Assembly: GCA_937873285.1 (NCBI GenBank)
Contig: CALMNV010000324.1
Span: 1-6,201, forward strand
Reading direction: 5' to 3'
DNA length: 6,201 bases
From: an uncultured Intrasporangium sp.
GTDB lineage: Bacteria; Actinomycetota; Actinomycetes; Actinomycetales; Dermatophilaceae
Positions 5,907 to 6,201 of this stretch are shown piece after piece; position 1 is the stretch's first letter; every line of letters begins with the position of its first letter. Under the pieces are notes generated by a model. It did no database searches and was not told the DNA's origin. It saw nothing but the letters and a program-made list of their open reading frames with translations. The translations under genes were made by a program, and so were the position numbers.

Positions 5907-6201
5907 TCAGTAGGCGGCGTTGAGAGTGCCGGAGCCCACCTCCCGGACCCGGCCTCCCACGAGGACGTCGCCGTCGGCCGTCACGGTCAGCGACAGCCGC
6001 GACGGACGGCCGACCGCGGCGCCCTGCGCCACCTCGAGCCGGACGTCGCGCTGCCCGCCGGCGGCGAGCCAGCCACCCAGGTTGGCGCAGGCCGAGCCCG
6101 TGGCCGGATCCTCGAGCACCACCCCGTCCTGGGTGAAGAAGAAGCGCGCCTGGGCCGTCTGCCGCTCCGTCTCGGCCCAGACGTAGACCTGAGGGCTGCC
6201 G
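5907..6201 (-). CDS. PhzF-family isomerase-like protein, C-terminal part only
   Basis: The stop is at 5907-5909 and the frame is open to the window edge, giving about the last 97 residues of a protein that should be near 280. Reading through the edge frame gives GSPQVYVWAETERQTAQ, then FFFTQDGVVLEDPATGSACA, then QGAAVGRPSRL and VLVGGRVREVGSG. EDPATGSA (6113-6090), the QG..xGRPS block and the closing GG.....VGSG are hallmarks of PhzF/YddE-type proteins, which have a double diaminopimelate-epimerase-like fold. The PhzF active-site Glu lies in the missing N-terminal half. Most non-phenazine members have no proven substrate, and no phenazine genes are seen here, so the name should be read as a fold label. 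An internal GTG at 6122 is not the start, since the conserved sequence continues upstream of it. It converges with the methyltransferase gene. Confidence 0.88.
   Translation of the reverse strand, partial: GSPQVYVWAETERQTAQARFFFTQDGVVLEDPATGSACANLGGWLAAGGQRDVRLEVAQGAAVGRPSRLSLTVTADGDVLVGGRVREVGSGTLNAAY

Noticed and set aside
3934..5923. Plus-strand open frames 3934-5001 and 4826-5923 and the minus-strand frame 4149-5825
   Set aside because: They overlap the monooxygenase or methyltransferase genes, whose motifs are unmistakable in their own frames. The overlapping products are Arg/Ala-rich with no domain.

Overview
The window is very GC-rich (roughly 70%, estimated by eye), with dense genes, GTG starts, 4-base start/stop overlaps and strongly G/C-ending codons. 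Together with the gene families present, this points to a high-GC actinobacterium. The paired CE1758/CE1759-type monooxygenase and flavin reductase are typical of that phylum, and I lean towards Micrococcales, but the sequence does not name the species. All genes look chromosomal. I see no transposase, phage gene, CRISPR array, tRNA or rRNA.

Layout. (1) Positions 5-2994, minus strand, read right to left: a small Cys-rich DUF2695-like protein, a YciO-type member of the Sua5/YrdC/YciO family, and a complete GH13 amylosucrase whose GTG start overlaps the yciO stop (GTGA). (2) Positions 2995-3250: a 256-base non-coding gap with the Shine-Dalgarno of the DUF2695-like gene and a GC-rich hairpin just after the next operon. 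(3) Positions 3251-4980, minus strand: a two-gene operon of a luciferase-like flavin-dependent monooxygenase followed, with an ATGA overlap, by its partner FMN reductase. (4) Positions 4981-5057: a divergent intergenic region with an 18-base inverted repeat resembling the RosR (MarR-family, peroxide-sensing) operator of Corynebacterium. (5) Positions 5058-5819, plus strand: a TrmH/SpoU-family RNA 2'-O-methyltransferase. (6) Positions 5820-5906: a short convergent spacer with an 8-base tandem repeat. (7) Positions 5907-6201, minus strand: the C-terminal third of a PhzF-family protein that runs off the window.

How the genes work together. The clearest unit is the monooxygenase/reductase pair: the reductase would supply reduced FMN to the monooxygenase, and the operator-like palindrome suggests oxidative or electrophile-responsive repression. 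The amylosucrase would turn sucrose into alpha-1,4-glucan plus fructose. Its close coupling to yciO has no obvious metabolic logic and may only reflect compact gene packing.

I did not find a convincing undescribed multi-gene system. The items most worth a second look are the RosR-like operator, the concentration of rare TAT/ATA triplets in one hexamer (GGCATA/TATGCC), and the Cys-rich small protein.
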